A DNA stretch of 64,000 nt. Source: Microcebus murinus (lineage: Eukaryota; Chordata; Mammalia; Primates; Cheirogaleidae). The stretch is from positions 67,912,501 through 67,976,500 of the forward strand of contig NC_134117.1 in assembly GCF_040939455.1 (NCBI RefSeq), written 5' to 3'. The notes below the pieces were generated by a model. The model saw only the letters and a program-made list of their open reading frames with translations, did no database searches and was not told the DNA's origin. Below are positions 31,170 to 64,000 of the stretch, piece after piece. The first letter of the stretch is position 1, and every line of letters starts with the position of its first letter. Made by a program: the position numbers and the translations under genes.

Positions 31170-31341
31170 AAGGAATACTGGATTTTATCAAATGCTTTTT
31201 CTACATCTATTGAGATGATCATGTGGTTTTTGTTTTTAATTCTGTTTACGTGGTGAATCAGATTTATGAATTTGTGTATGTTGAAACATTCCTGCATCCC
31301 TGGAGTGAAACCCACTTGATTGTGGATGAAGTATCTTTTTA

Positions 31342-31688
31342 TTTATTTTATTTTTTATTTACTTATTTTTTTGAGACAGAGTCTCACTCTGTTGCCTGAG
31401 CTAGAGTGCCGTGGTGTCAGCTTAGCTCACAGCAACCTCACACTCTTGGGCCCAAGCAATCCTCCTGCCTCAGCCTCCTGAGTAGCTGAGACTACAGGCA
31501 TGTACCACCATGCTGGCTAATTTTTTCTATATATATATTAGTTGGCCAATGAATTTCTTTCTATTTATACAGAGATGGGGTCTTGCTCTTGCTCAGGGTG
31601 GTTTCAAACTCCTGACCTTGAGCAATCCTCCCACCTCGGCCTCCCAGAGTGCTAGGATTACAGGCGTGAGCCACCGCACCCAGCCTGC
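31342..31688 (-). mobile_element. Lemur-type Alu SINE
   Basis: Flanked by agtatcttttta at 31330-31341 and 31689-31700. Confidence 0.93.
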
Positions 31689-32437
31689 AGTATCTTTTTA
31701 ATATGTTGTTGGATTTGGTTTGCTAGTATTTTGTGGAGGATTTTTGCATCTGTGTTCATCAGGAATATTGGTGTATAGTTTTCTTTTATTGTGTCCTTTC
31801 CTGGATTTGGTATCAGGTGATACTGGCCTCATAGAATTAATTAGGGAGATTCCTGCCTTTGCAATCCTTTGAAACAGTTTTGGTAGGATTGGTACCAGTT
31901 TTGTGTAGGTTTAGTAGAATTGAGCTGTGAATTCATCTGGTCCTGAGATTTTTTTTTTGGTTGGGAGATTTACTGCTGTTTTAATCTCGCTACTCATTAT
32001 TGATCTGTTTAGGATTTCTATTTTTTCCTGATTCAAGCTTGGGAGGTTGTGTGTTTCCAAAAACTTATCCATTTCCTCTACATTTTCTAGTTTGTGTGTG
32101 TAGAAGTATTCATAGTAATCTTGTATGATATTTCGTATTTCTGTGGGATCACTTGTAATGTCTCCCTTTTCATTTCTGATTGAGCTTATTTGAATTCTTT
32201 GTTTTCTATTTCTAGTTAATCTAGATAGTGGCTTATCAGTATTGTTTATCTTTTCAAAAAACCAACTTTTTGTATCATTGATCCTTTGTATTTTTATTTT
32301 GGTTTCCATTTCATTTAGTTCTGCCCTGATCTTTGCTATTTATTTTTTTTGCTAGCTGTGCATTTGGTTTCTTCTGCTTTTTCTAATTCCTTGAAGTGTG
32401 ACATAAGGTTGTTAATTTGTAATCTTTCTATCTTTTT

Positions 32438-32597
32438 TTTTTTTTTGAGACAGAGTCTCATTTTGTTGCCTGGGCTAGAGTTCTGTGGTGTCAGTCAGCC
32501 TTTGCTCACAGCAACCTCAAACTCCTGGGCTCAAGCAATCCTACTGCCTCAGCCTCCCGTGTAGCTGGGACTACAGGCATGCGCCACCATGCCCAGC

Positions 32598-32648
<51 letters not shown>

Positions 32649-32793
32649 GTTCAGCTAATTTCTTTCTATTTTTTTAGTAGAGATGGGGTCTCGTTCTTGC
32701 TCAGGCTGGTCTCGAAATCCTGAGCTCGAACGATCCACCCTCCTCGGCCTCCCAGAGTGCTAGGATTACAGGTGTGAGCCACTATGCCTGGCC
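32438..32793 (-). mobile_element. Lemur-type Alu with a (TA)n expansion
   Basis: Flanked by ctttctatcttttt at 32424-32437 and 32794-32807; (TA)n of more than 20 units at about 32600-32645 in the linker. Confidence 0.93.
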
Positions 32794-33329
32794 CTTTCTA
32801 TCTTTTTGATGTAGGCATTTGAGGCTATGAATTTCCTTCTAAGCGCTGCTTTTACTCTATGCCAGAGATTTTAGAAGCTTGTGTCATCTTTGTTGTTCAG
32901 TTCAAAAAGGTTTTTATTTCCTTCTTGATTTCGTCATTGACCCAAGGATCGTTCTGCTGCAGGTTGTTTAATTTCCATGTATTTCTGTAGTTTTGAGAGT
33001 TCCTCTTGGAATTGATTTCTATTTTTATTTCACTGTGGTATGATGTCAATTTTTCTAAATTTGCTGAGACTTATTTTATGGCCAAACATGATTTATCTTA
33101 GAAAATGTCACTCGTGCTGATAAGAAGAATGTATATTTTGCAGTTTTAGTACAGAGTGTTCTGTAAATGTTTGTTAGTTCCATTTATTTTAGAATCCCAC
33201 ATAAGTAGAGTGTTTCTTTGTTGATTTTCTGTCTAATTCCGTCAGTGAAGTGTTGAAGTCCCCAGCTATTACGATGCTTCTGTTTATTTCTTTCCTTAGA
33301 TCTAGTAGGATTTTAAAAATGAATCTGGG

Positions 33330-33660
33330 CCAGGCACGGTAGCACACGCCTGTAATCCTAGCACCCTGGGAGGCTGAGGCAGGTGGATTGCTCGAGGTCA
33401 GGAGTTTGAAACCAGCCTGAGCAAGAGTGAGACTCCGTCTGTAGTATAAATAAAAAGAAATTAATTGGCCAACTAATATATATAGAAAAAATTAGCCAGG
33501 CATGGTGTCACATGCCTGTAGTTCCAGCTACTCGGGAGGCTGAGGCAGCAGGATCGCTTGAACCCAGGAGTTTGAGGTTGCTGTGAGCTAGGCTGACGCC
33601 ACGGCACTCACTCTAGCCTGGGCAACAAAGTGAGACTCTGTCTCAAAAAAAAAAAAAAAA
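33330..33660 (+). mobile_element. Lemur-type Alu SINE
   Basis: Flanked by aaaaatgaatctggg at 33315-33329 and 33661-33675. Confidence 0.94.
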
Positions 33661-36345
33661 AAAAATGAATCTGGGAACTCCTGTGTAGGTGCATATGTAT
33701 TTAGGATTGTTATAGCTTCTTGTTGAATTGATTCCTTCATCAGTATGTAATGACCACCTTTATGTTGTTTTTTTTTTTTTTTTTTTTTTTTTTACCATGA
33801 TTGATTTAAAGTCTATTTTATCCATTCAGTTTTGGTTTCCATTTGTGTGGAATATTTTTTTCCACACTTTTACTTTGAGTATATGAAAATCTTTGCAAGT
33901 TAAATGGGTTTCTTAGAAATAACATATATATAGGGTTTTGTTTGTTTTTTAAATCTCTTCAGTCAGTCTATATCTTTTAAGTGGGGAATTAAGATCACTT
34001 ACATTCAATGTTAGTATTGATATGTGCAATCTTGTTCTGGTCATCATGTTGATTGCTATCTAGTTGTTTTGTTATCTCCCTTGTGTTGCTGTTTTATAAC
34101 AGCTATGAGTTGTAACTTTTGGATGGTTTTACACTGATGGGTGTTGAATGTTCTGTTCCATGTATAGAGTACTCTTCAGCATTTCTTGTAGGACAGGTCT
34201 AGTGGTGACAAATTCCCTTAGTGTTTACTTCTCTGGGAAAGACTTTATTTCGCCTTCATTTATGAAACTTAGTTTTGCAGGATATAGAGTTCTTGGCTGG
34301 CAGTTACTCTGTTTAAGAAGACTAAAAATGGGACCCCCTGGCTTGCTAGATTTCTGTTGAAAAGTCTGCCGTTAGTCTTATAGGTTTTACTTTTTAAGTT
34401 ACGGTAGATGCTTTCATCTCTCAGCTTGTAGGATTTTCTCTTTCACTCTAATTTTGGCCAGACTGATGACTATTTGCCTTGATGATGTCCTGTTTGCCAC
34501 GAATCTTCCTGGTGTTTGATGATCTTCTTGTATCTTGATGTCTAATTCTCTAGCAATCACAGGGAAGTTTTCTTTCATTATTCCTTCATATAGGTTTTCC
34601 ATGCATTTTGCTTTTTCATCTTCTCCCTCAGGGCTATCTATGGTTATTATATTCATTCACTTTACATAGTCCCATATTCCTCAGAAAGATATCCAACAGC
34701 ATCAGAACAGGAAAAAAAAAAAAAAAAAAAGAAAGATTGCTCATTCTTCTTAATTCTTTTTTCTTCAGTTTTTGATTGACTGGGTTAGTGTCAAAGTCTT
34801 GTCCTTAGCTCTGAAATTCTTTCTTCTGCATGATCTAGTGTGTTGTTAAAATTTTCTGTGATATTTTGAAATTTCCTAAATGACTCTTTCATTTCCAGAA
34901 GTTCTGTTATATTTTTTTCTCATATTATCTATCTCTTTAGTGAATTTTTCATTCATGTCCTGAATTTTTGTTTGTTTGTTTCTTTGTGTTGCTTTCTCAT
35001 CAATCCCATTGATCTTACTTGTGATCCCTACTCTGAATTCCCTATCTGACATTTCAACAATTTCCTTTTGGTTGGAGTTCATTTCTGGAGAGCTTGGGCA
35101 TGTCACAACAATCTGTTTCTTCATCTTGCCAGAATTCTTATGTTGGTTCCTTCTCATCTGGAACCTCTTCTCTCGGCTGAAAACAAACAGTTCTGCAGTA
35201 CACCTGTTCTCTCCTGCTGGGACCTTAGCTGCTCAGTGAAGTGAGGAAGAGGTCGCTGGATGGTGTGCTTGAGTCCTACTCTAGAAGATTGACCAGGCAG
35301 GAGAGGAGTGGATGCATTGTGAACCTTTATCATTGCTGCTCTCCTGCATCTCCCTCTTCCTTTGTGTTTGCCACAGGGCTACTGCGGTGGAGCAGTCATG
35401 TGGTGCGGCAGGTCCAGTGGCTGCAGCTGCATAGGCAATTGTCTCTCCCAGATCCCTGCACAGCAGGTGCTGGGTCTGTGGGTGCCTGCTCTGCTCAGGT
35501 TTCCCAGCTGTGGTGGGAGCATGCAGTATTAGACCATGGGTCATGAAAGAATGCCTGACCGCCCCAATCCCTCCCTGGCCCAGCAGGGGCTAGGGAGAAG
35601 CAGCAGCTATGGATCTGACCTCCAGGTACCTGTAGCACTCTGGGGCTGGGACCTCAAAATGGTGCTAGCAGCAGTGCCTGGGGTTTGGAAGCCAGCTGTG
35701 CCTTCTCTTCAGAGCAATGCCACCGTACAGCCCCTAGTCAGGTCTCTGTGTCAGTCAGAGAACTGCTGCAGTGGAGGCGCCCTCCTGCAGCTCCAGTTGC
35801 AATGTCCTTTGGGGAAGGTGGAACCCCGGGTTTCTCTCCTCTGTCCCACCCCATGTGCAGGTGCCTTTCCTGGGTACCTCCGATCCTGCTGAGCGGGTCA
35901 TCCTACTTCCTTCCCCTTCACTTTGTTTGCCTCTCCTCACCACTCTGTTAATTCCCAAAGCTCTGTCTTAGATGATTGATCTGAAGGTAAATATCTGTTT
36001 ACCACTTTTGATTCTTTCTGGAAGAGCATGGTTGTATAGGCTGCTTCTAGTGTGCCATTTTGCTTGGTGGCTGCATGAGCCCCTGCGGCCCACAGGGTGT
36101 GATGCTGGTGGGGCTGTGGGCAAAGAGGGCGAGCCAAGGTGCCACTCATCTGCCCCAGGGCAAGGTGGGAGAAGCTCTGCTGGTGCTGGTCCCCGCCGGG
36201 CCATGCAGCCAGCTTAGCAGCATCCTGGGCCATGCACCTGCTCCCAGGCTGTGTGCCTGAGAGTGCCTGGAGGAGCTGGCCCCTCAGTGAACTGCCAGCG
36301 TTCCCCAGCCCAGTGGTGTAGGCAGTGCAGCCCGCCTTGGAGACA

Positions 36346-37860
<1,515 letters not shown>

Positions 37861-37881
37861 CGGTTTCTAGAGAGAAGTTTT

Positions 37882-38219
<338 letters not shown>

Positions 38220-38231
38220 TAGAAAGAACTT

Positions 38232-39180
38232 TAAGTATCAGGTTTTCCAAAGACACAGCTCAGCTCTGGCTTCTGCGCAAAGTGGCGCAGTTGGAGAAGA
38301 CTCTGACAGGCTTCCAGACTCAGGTAACTCTGACCCTTACCAGTTCCCCTCACCCTGGGCCCTCCATGAGGATCTCACCACCAGTGGTTAAGATTTTCCT
38401 AATCATACCCAAGATTTTGGCCAAAATATTGTATGTCCTAAGAAGGAAAGACTGTAAGGCCTTAACAGGCATTACTTTTCTAGCATTTAAGAGAGGGAAT
38501 TAGTACATTCTACACCAGTTCTTTGGCTATCAGAGAGTCATGAAGCCCATAATGACCAGGGCAGAATCTGATGCCTGGGAACTCGAACATTTTCGGCTTC
38601 TGCCAAGGTCTGCTTAACTCCAGCCTAAGAACATCTCAGGAGCGTTATTACCATATCAGCACAGCCATCTGTTTAGATAACCCTAGGAATGTCTTACACC
38701 CCCGCAGTTGGTGCTGGGGACAGAAATTGAAGCTGGTGTGTGGAGAAACTAAGAACATCTCTGGCACTTACAGAGAGTGGGAGGTAGCCAACTGACAGTC
38801 ACCTCTCTCTTCTCTCCTTCAGCACTTACGGATCAAACTCACTTTGGTCATCAAACTCCTAAGCACTTAATGTTAAAGGTTTTATAAATGCATGCTGGTA
38901 ATGACCCATGGGTAAAGTTTTAGCGTATCAGCTTCCAGAGCCTTCATATTTCCTGCTTTGCCATCTTGGCTTGATATCATGTTCACTATCTGGAAATCTT
39001 AGGAACTCTGTGCTTGGTGTTCTCATACTAAAGAATCAAGTTAAGAAAGTGCTCCCACGTTCAGATCCAGCTTAGTGGAAACTCCAAATTGCTTAAGTTC
39101 TTTTGTGTCATGAAACTTTTAATTTTAATGCTATTTTATTGTGGTTAGGTCCATACCTATTATCTAAGTCAGACCTCTGA
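38232..39180. other. Intergenic sequence, unclassified
   Basis: No exon seen. Parts resemble old L1 5' UTR sequence in antisense ('tgctttgccatcttggcttg' near 38953), but this is weak. Confidence 0.35.
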
Positions 39181-39500
39181 CATCTGTGAAAACTAAATAT
39201 AAAACTTAAAAAAAAAGACACCTGCATAAAGAAATAATTAAAGGTCTTTGTTGATTGGTATACAATACACAAAGATGTAATTTGTATGACAATGACAATA
39301 GCAGAAAAGTGGGGATATGAAACAGAGCTACATAGGAGCTTTTGTAGACTAGTGAAATTTGGTTGGTATTAATATGAACTAGATTGTCATAAATTAAGAT
39401 ATTAATTGTAACCCCCAGGGAAACCACTAAGAAAATAACCCCAAAAGGTAGAATAAAAAAATTGTCAAGGGAATTAAAATGGTCATAATTGTGATGAATC
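39181..39500 (+). mobile_element. Old L1-like fragment
   Basis: 'ttaattgtaacccccaggga' and surrounding text resemble the 3' region of old L1 families in plus sense; diverged. Confidence 0.45.
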
Positions 39501-39770
39501 TCCTTTAATCTGGAATAATTCACAAGTTTCCGTTTCTTGACATTAGTATAAGCACATTGTAGAATGTCCATCAACTTGTGGTTTGCTTGGTGCTTTCTCA
39601 TGTTAATGCTGTTGTCACTTAGCAGGAATAGAACAAGAGTGGAGGTTTTATCCTTCTCAACGCATCACGTCTAGAATCACGTGATTCCAGAGTTCCCAAT
39701 ATTAGTGGTATCAGTTTTGATTAAGTGTTCAATAGGTTTCTCAATTGCAAAATTACTGTCTTTCCCTTTT

Positions 39771-40166
39771 TTTTTATATATTTTTTTTACTTTTCTCCTG
39801 GCAATAGACTGATGGATTTTTTTTTTTTTTTTTTTTCTTTTAGACAGAGTCTCGCTTTGTTGCCCAGGCTAGAGTGAGTGCGTGGCTTCAGCCTAGCTCA
39901 CAGCAACCTCAAACTCCTGGGCTCAAGCGATCCTCCTGCCTCAGCCTCCTGAGTAGCTGGGACTACAGGCATGCATCACCATGCCCGGCTAATTTTTTTT
40001 TGTATATATATTTTTAGTCGGTCAATTAATTTCTTTCTATTTATAGTAGAGACGGGGTCTCGCTCTTGCTCAGGCTGGTTTCGAACTCCTGACCTCGAGC
40101 AATCCACCCCCCTCCCTTGGCTTCCCAGAGTGCTAGGATTACAGGCGTGAGCCACCACGCCCAGCC
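39771..40166 (-). mobile_element. Alu with candidate 3'-transduced segment
   Basis: Minus Alu (about 39817-40166). Its A tail is followed, in element sense, by about 45 extra bases ('ccatcagtctattgccagga' and more) and a second A-rich stretch before the target duplication tgtctttccctttt / tgtttttccctttt (39757-39770 and 40167-40180). Confidence 0.8.
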
Positions 40167-40287
40167 TGTTTTTCCCTTTTGTAATAATTTATGGAGAGAT
40201 ACTTTGAGACTATTTAAATACCCTTTTCCCCATTAAACATTCATTCAATTGTTTTAGTATTGATGGAGATTTTCTGACTTTATTCCT

Positions 40288-40575
40288 GTTTGTTTGTTTA
40301 TGAGACAGAGTCTTGCTCTGTCGCCTGGGTTAGTGTGCCTTGGCTAGCTCACAGCAACCTCAAACTCCTGGGCTCAAGCAAGCCTCCTCCCTCAGCTTCC
40401 CAAGTAGCTGGGACTACAGGTGCATGCCACCACGCCTGGCTAATTTTTTATATTTTTAGTGGAGATGGGGTCTCGCTCTTGCTTAGGCTGCTCTTGAACT
40501 CCTCAGCTCAAGCAATCCTCTTGCCTCAGCCTCAAACAGCGCTAGGGTTACAGGTGTGAGCCACTGAGCCCGGCC
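40288..40575 (-). mobile_element. Old Alu with simple linker
   Basis: Minus Alu with a short linker ('tttttatatttttagtggag') and no lemur AT-rich insert; flanks ttattcct on both sides. Confidence 0.9.
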
Positions 40576-40671
40576 TTATTCCTTCCATGTTTAGTTGGCA
40601 TGTTCCTGCGAGAGTTTTTCTTTCCTTAATTCATTTATTTAGTTATATTAGCATGGACTCACACATTCTTT

Positions 40672-41066
<395 letters not shown>

Positions 41067-41199
41067 TTATACTATTCTGTCATTATATATTTTGGTGTTC
41101 AGCTGTCTCAGAATTGGCTGGTGGAAACTCCTTAAAGCTGGCTTTTGTGACATTTTAATATGTGCCATGAAAAAGGACATACTACTATGAAAGAGAGGA

Positions 41200-41399
41200 C
41201 ATTACTACTGACCCTACAAAATAAAAAGGATTATAAAAGGGCTACTATGAGGAACTATAACAACAAATTAAATAGCCCAGTTGGAATGAACAAATTCCTA
41301 GAAAGACACAGCTACCAGACAAACTGACTTTAGACAAAACAGAAAATCTGAGCAGACCTGTAACAAATAGAGATTGAGCTAGTAATAAAAATTTCCCTT
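41200..41399 (+). mobile_element. L1 ORF2 fragment
   Basis: 'aaattcctagaaagacacag' and 'aatctgagcagacctgtaac' are recognisable L1 ORF2 codons in plus sense. Confidence 0.75.
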
Positions 41400-41742
<343 letters not shown>

Positions 41743-42689
41743 ATAAAAAGGCACTAAAAATTACTTCAGTATATCCGCTTTAGGCATTAAAGCCTCTTCC
41801 CCAAAAACAGCCATTGATATTGTTTAATAAAATAAAATACAAAGAAATTCAGAAATAAAATTTGGGTAGTTCACAACACAGTAGAAGGAAATGGTACGTA
41901 GGTTATAAAAATTTCTGAAACCCAATGTCACTTACTAAAACACAAACTGCCAAATATAAAAACACAGAAAAGAAACGTAAGTTTTGGAAAAGGTAGGCTT
42001 TTAATAACTGCTTTTATCACCAGGTTAAGTCATGCAGTTACAAAGTAGTTAGAAATTTCTGAAAGAGTATTATAGTTAAAAAAAAAAAAAAAAAAAAAAA
42101 CAAGCTCATTCTTACACATATATTATCTAGCACTTCATTGGGACACTACTGTTCAAAAGGCCCTGGCCAAACAGCTCCCAAACAGAACACTCAACCCAAG
42201 GTTGTGTTCAGCCCCAAGTTAACACAGCTGGGTGCAGAATGCAAAGCCTCTAGAAGGAGAGACTCAAGGTCAGGTGAGAAGGGGCCACTGGCAACACTCA
42301 GAGCCAGCCAGACTCCAAACTGGGAGCCCAAGTGGTTTTTTTTTTCTGGGACATTCTACTTGAATTACTGTTCAATTAGTCAACACAACAGATCTTCAAA
42401 AGAGAACAATCAATTAACATGATAAGGAGGTTACTGCATTCTTTGGACTACGTGTCATAATTATAGTTAGCAAATTCTGACAGTCTTAACAAAAATAGCC
42501 TGCATCACTTGCAGGTATGAAGATAACTTAATTCTTCATAGGGCTTTTTGTTTTTGTTGGATGACAATACATGACTGACAACTATAAATGATAGTGTTTT
42601 ATGATATAAAAATACTAGCTTTTTTCATTTATTATGTTTATAGGCATTCACTGCTTGAGTCAAGGTTAGACTTGTTAAGTGATTAAAGG
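41743..42689. other. Sequence beyond GLUD1, possibly the distal 3' UTR
   Basis: AT-rich with an A-run at 42078-42101. The GLUD1 3' UTR may reach into this stretch if a distal polyadenylation site is used; no other gene seen. Confidence 0.4.
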
Positions 42690-43231
42690 CAATTTTATTA
42701 CAGCAGCATGTACTTATTTTATTCTAAAAGAATAAAATGCATAAACAGAAACAGCTTTTATTTTTGTTTGCAATCTATAAATCTGAGTTATTCTGCTGAT
42801 GTAAAATATCAATAACTCACTTGAGGACCATGCCAACTTCTGCAAATGCCACACACCTACTTCTTAAATGTGTTAAAGTTACAGCATGTCCCAGACTTGT
42901 CTAGAGCAAAAGAAGTTACTGCTCTTGACCATGCCTTCCCTAGCGACAGCACTGTATTGGGAAAAGCCAGAATGAGAATTTTTATTTAAAGGCAAAACAC
43001 CTAGAATGGCTCTCTGTAGGTGCAATCTACTTTCATATGCATCAGATTATACATGATTCCCTACCCTTAATTTCTTTCTTCTAAGGGGCTGATTTGGTTT
43101 GACCTGTTGAGAATGGTGTCCTTTATCTAATGAGTCAGGAAAGAAAGGGATTTTGTGGTTACATGTAAACTTGTGATAGGTCTGCAGAAGTTATAGGGGA
43201 AGAGGGTAGTGAGAAGTCAGCCATGATCCAC
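42690..43231 (-). other. GLUD1: GLUD1 3' UTR (proximal part)
   Basis: Follows the stop codon on the minus strand. AATAAA signals (seen as tttatt on the plus strand) lie at 42981-42986, 42757-42762, 42718-42723 and 42694-42699, so alternative ends are possible. The true end cannot be set from sequence alone. Confidence 0.65.
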
Positions 43232-63648
<20,417 letters not shown>

Positions 63649-64000
63649 CTGAAAGGAAAGTTGTTATTCCAAATAAAAGTAAAAAAAAAAATAAAGCAAC
63701 AGAAAGCACTGTGCAATATTAAGAAAATGTATGATGCTTTAAGCTTGAATTTCAGAAAATTCAGAAATAAACCCACATTGATCTCTTTCTAAAATGTTGT
63801 AAATAAAACTTTCTTGAACAGAAATTATAAGGCTAGCCAAGTTATAATGTGTATTTAACCAGTGCTCTTAAAAAAATCAGTTCTCTTTACTGCTCTAAAA
63901 GATAATGACCTATTTACTTTCCTTCTGCTATGTTTTACTGTTATTTATAGAATATGGAAAATGATTTAGAATAAAGATCTATACTTAAAAGAAAATCCAA
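63649..64000 (-). other. GLUD1: GLUD1 intron 2 (partial)
   Basis: AT-rich unique sequence up to the window edge; exon 2 is not reached. Confidence 0.85.

Larger units (their letters stand above)
27053..36345 (-). mobile_element. Nearly full-length L1 in antisense, with nested insertions
   Basis: From left to right on the plus strand: 3' end (27053), ORF2 (to about 33900), ORF1 (about 34200-35160) and a GC-richer 5' UTR (about 35160-36345). Without insertions it is roughly 6.3 kb, the size of a complete L1. Minus-strand ORF2 pieces include an RT-proximal segment of 132 codons at 31911-32309 (SWFFEKINNTDKPLSRLTRN) and [11 protein letters not shown] near 31210. ORF1 pieces lie at 34414-34656 and 34876-35157. 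Stops and frameshifts make it inactive. Nested elements: Alus at 27733, 31342, 32438 and 33330, a younger L1 (29460-30824) and an mRNA retrocopy (30962-31169). The 5' UTR accounts for the spurious open frames at 35241-36321. Confidence 0.8.

Noticed and set aside
31034..31315. 93-codon frame ending with an unusual C terminus
   Set aside because: Fusion of L1 ORF2 ([11 protein letters not shown]) with the antisense mRNA retrocopy; not a gene.
35241..36321. Several overlapping 60-118 codon frames on both strands
   Set aside because: They lie in the GC-richer 5' UTR of the antisense L1 and match no protein.
42138..42422. 94-codon plus-strand frame
   Set aside because: Lies just beyond the GLUD1 proximal 3' UTR on the opposite strand; no start context, no similarity recognised.

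Overview
The window is primate nuclear DNA, most probably from a strepsirrhine (lemur-type) primate. The evidence is more than 40 dimeric Alu elements, most carrying an AT-rich linker between monomers that ends in a 'ttggccaactaatatatata'-type sequence and a right arm with 'ctgacgccacggcactcactctagcc'. Those two traits are typical of lemur Alus rather than monkey or ape Alus. The two protein-coding genes and their opposed orientation match the human 10q23.2 order FAM25A (plus) then GLUD1 (minus). Layout: 1-985 is a minus-strand processed pseudogene of ANAPC16. 1-8000 is otherwise repeats: Alus, an old L1 3' end, a hAT DNA transposon, and an inverted duplication of an Alu plus its flank. 8000-12300 is GC-rich unique sequence with a CpG-rich core at about 8180-9360 but no gene I can name. 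12347-16430 is a complete three-exon FAM25A gene (89 codons) with a TATA box and a polyadenylation signal. 16440-41000 is a repeat-only block: L1 fragments in both orientations, a nearly full-length minus-strand L1 (about 27053-36345) inside an older L1 and itself carrying a younger L1 and an mRNA retrocopy, a Tc1/mariner-like element with terminal inverted repeats, and many Alus. 41000-64000 is the 3' two thirds of GLUD1 on the minus strand: eleven coding exons (human exons 3-13, residues 176-558), all with GT/AG splice sites and intact reading frame; the two 5' exons lie beyond the right edge. GLUD1 introns hold Alus, MIR/L2 relics, an L1 piece and a full-length 7SL RNA retrocopy. Functionally, GLUD1 is mitochondrial glutamate dehydrogenase; FAM25A is a small helical protein of unknown function. 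There is no sign that they work together; they are neighbours in a tail-to-tail arrangement separated by about 26 kb of retroelements. I found no CRISPR array, operon, tRNA or functional rRNA, and no evidence of a new multi-gene system. The points of interest are transposition events: same-site Alu pairs, candidate 3' transduction, duplicated DNA captured in a hAT element, and DNA transposons whose families need a library search.
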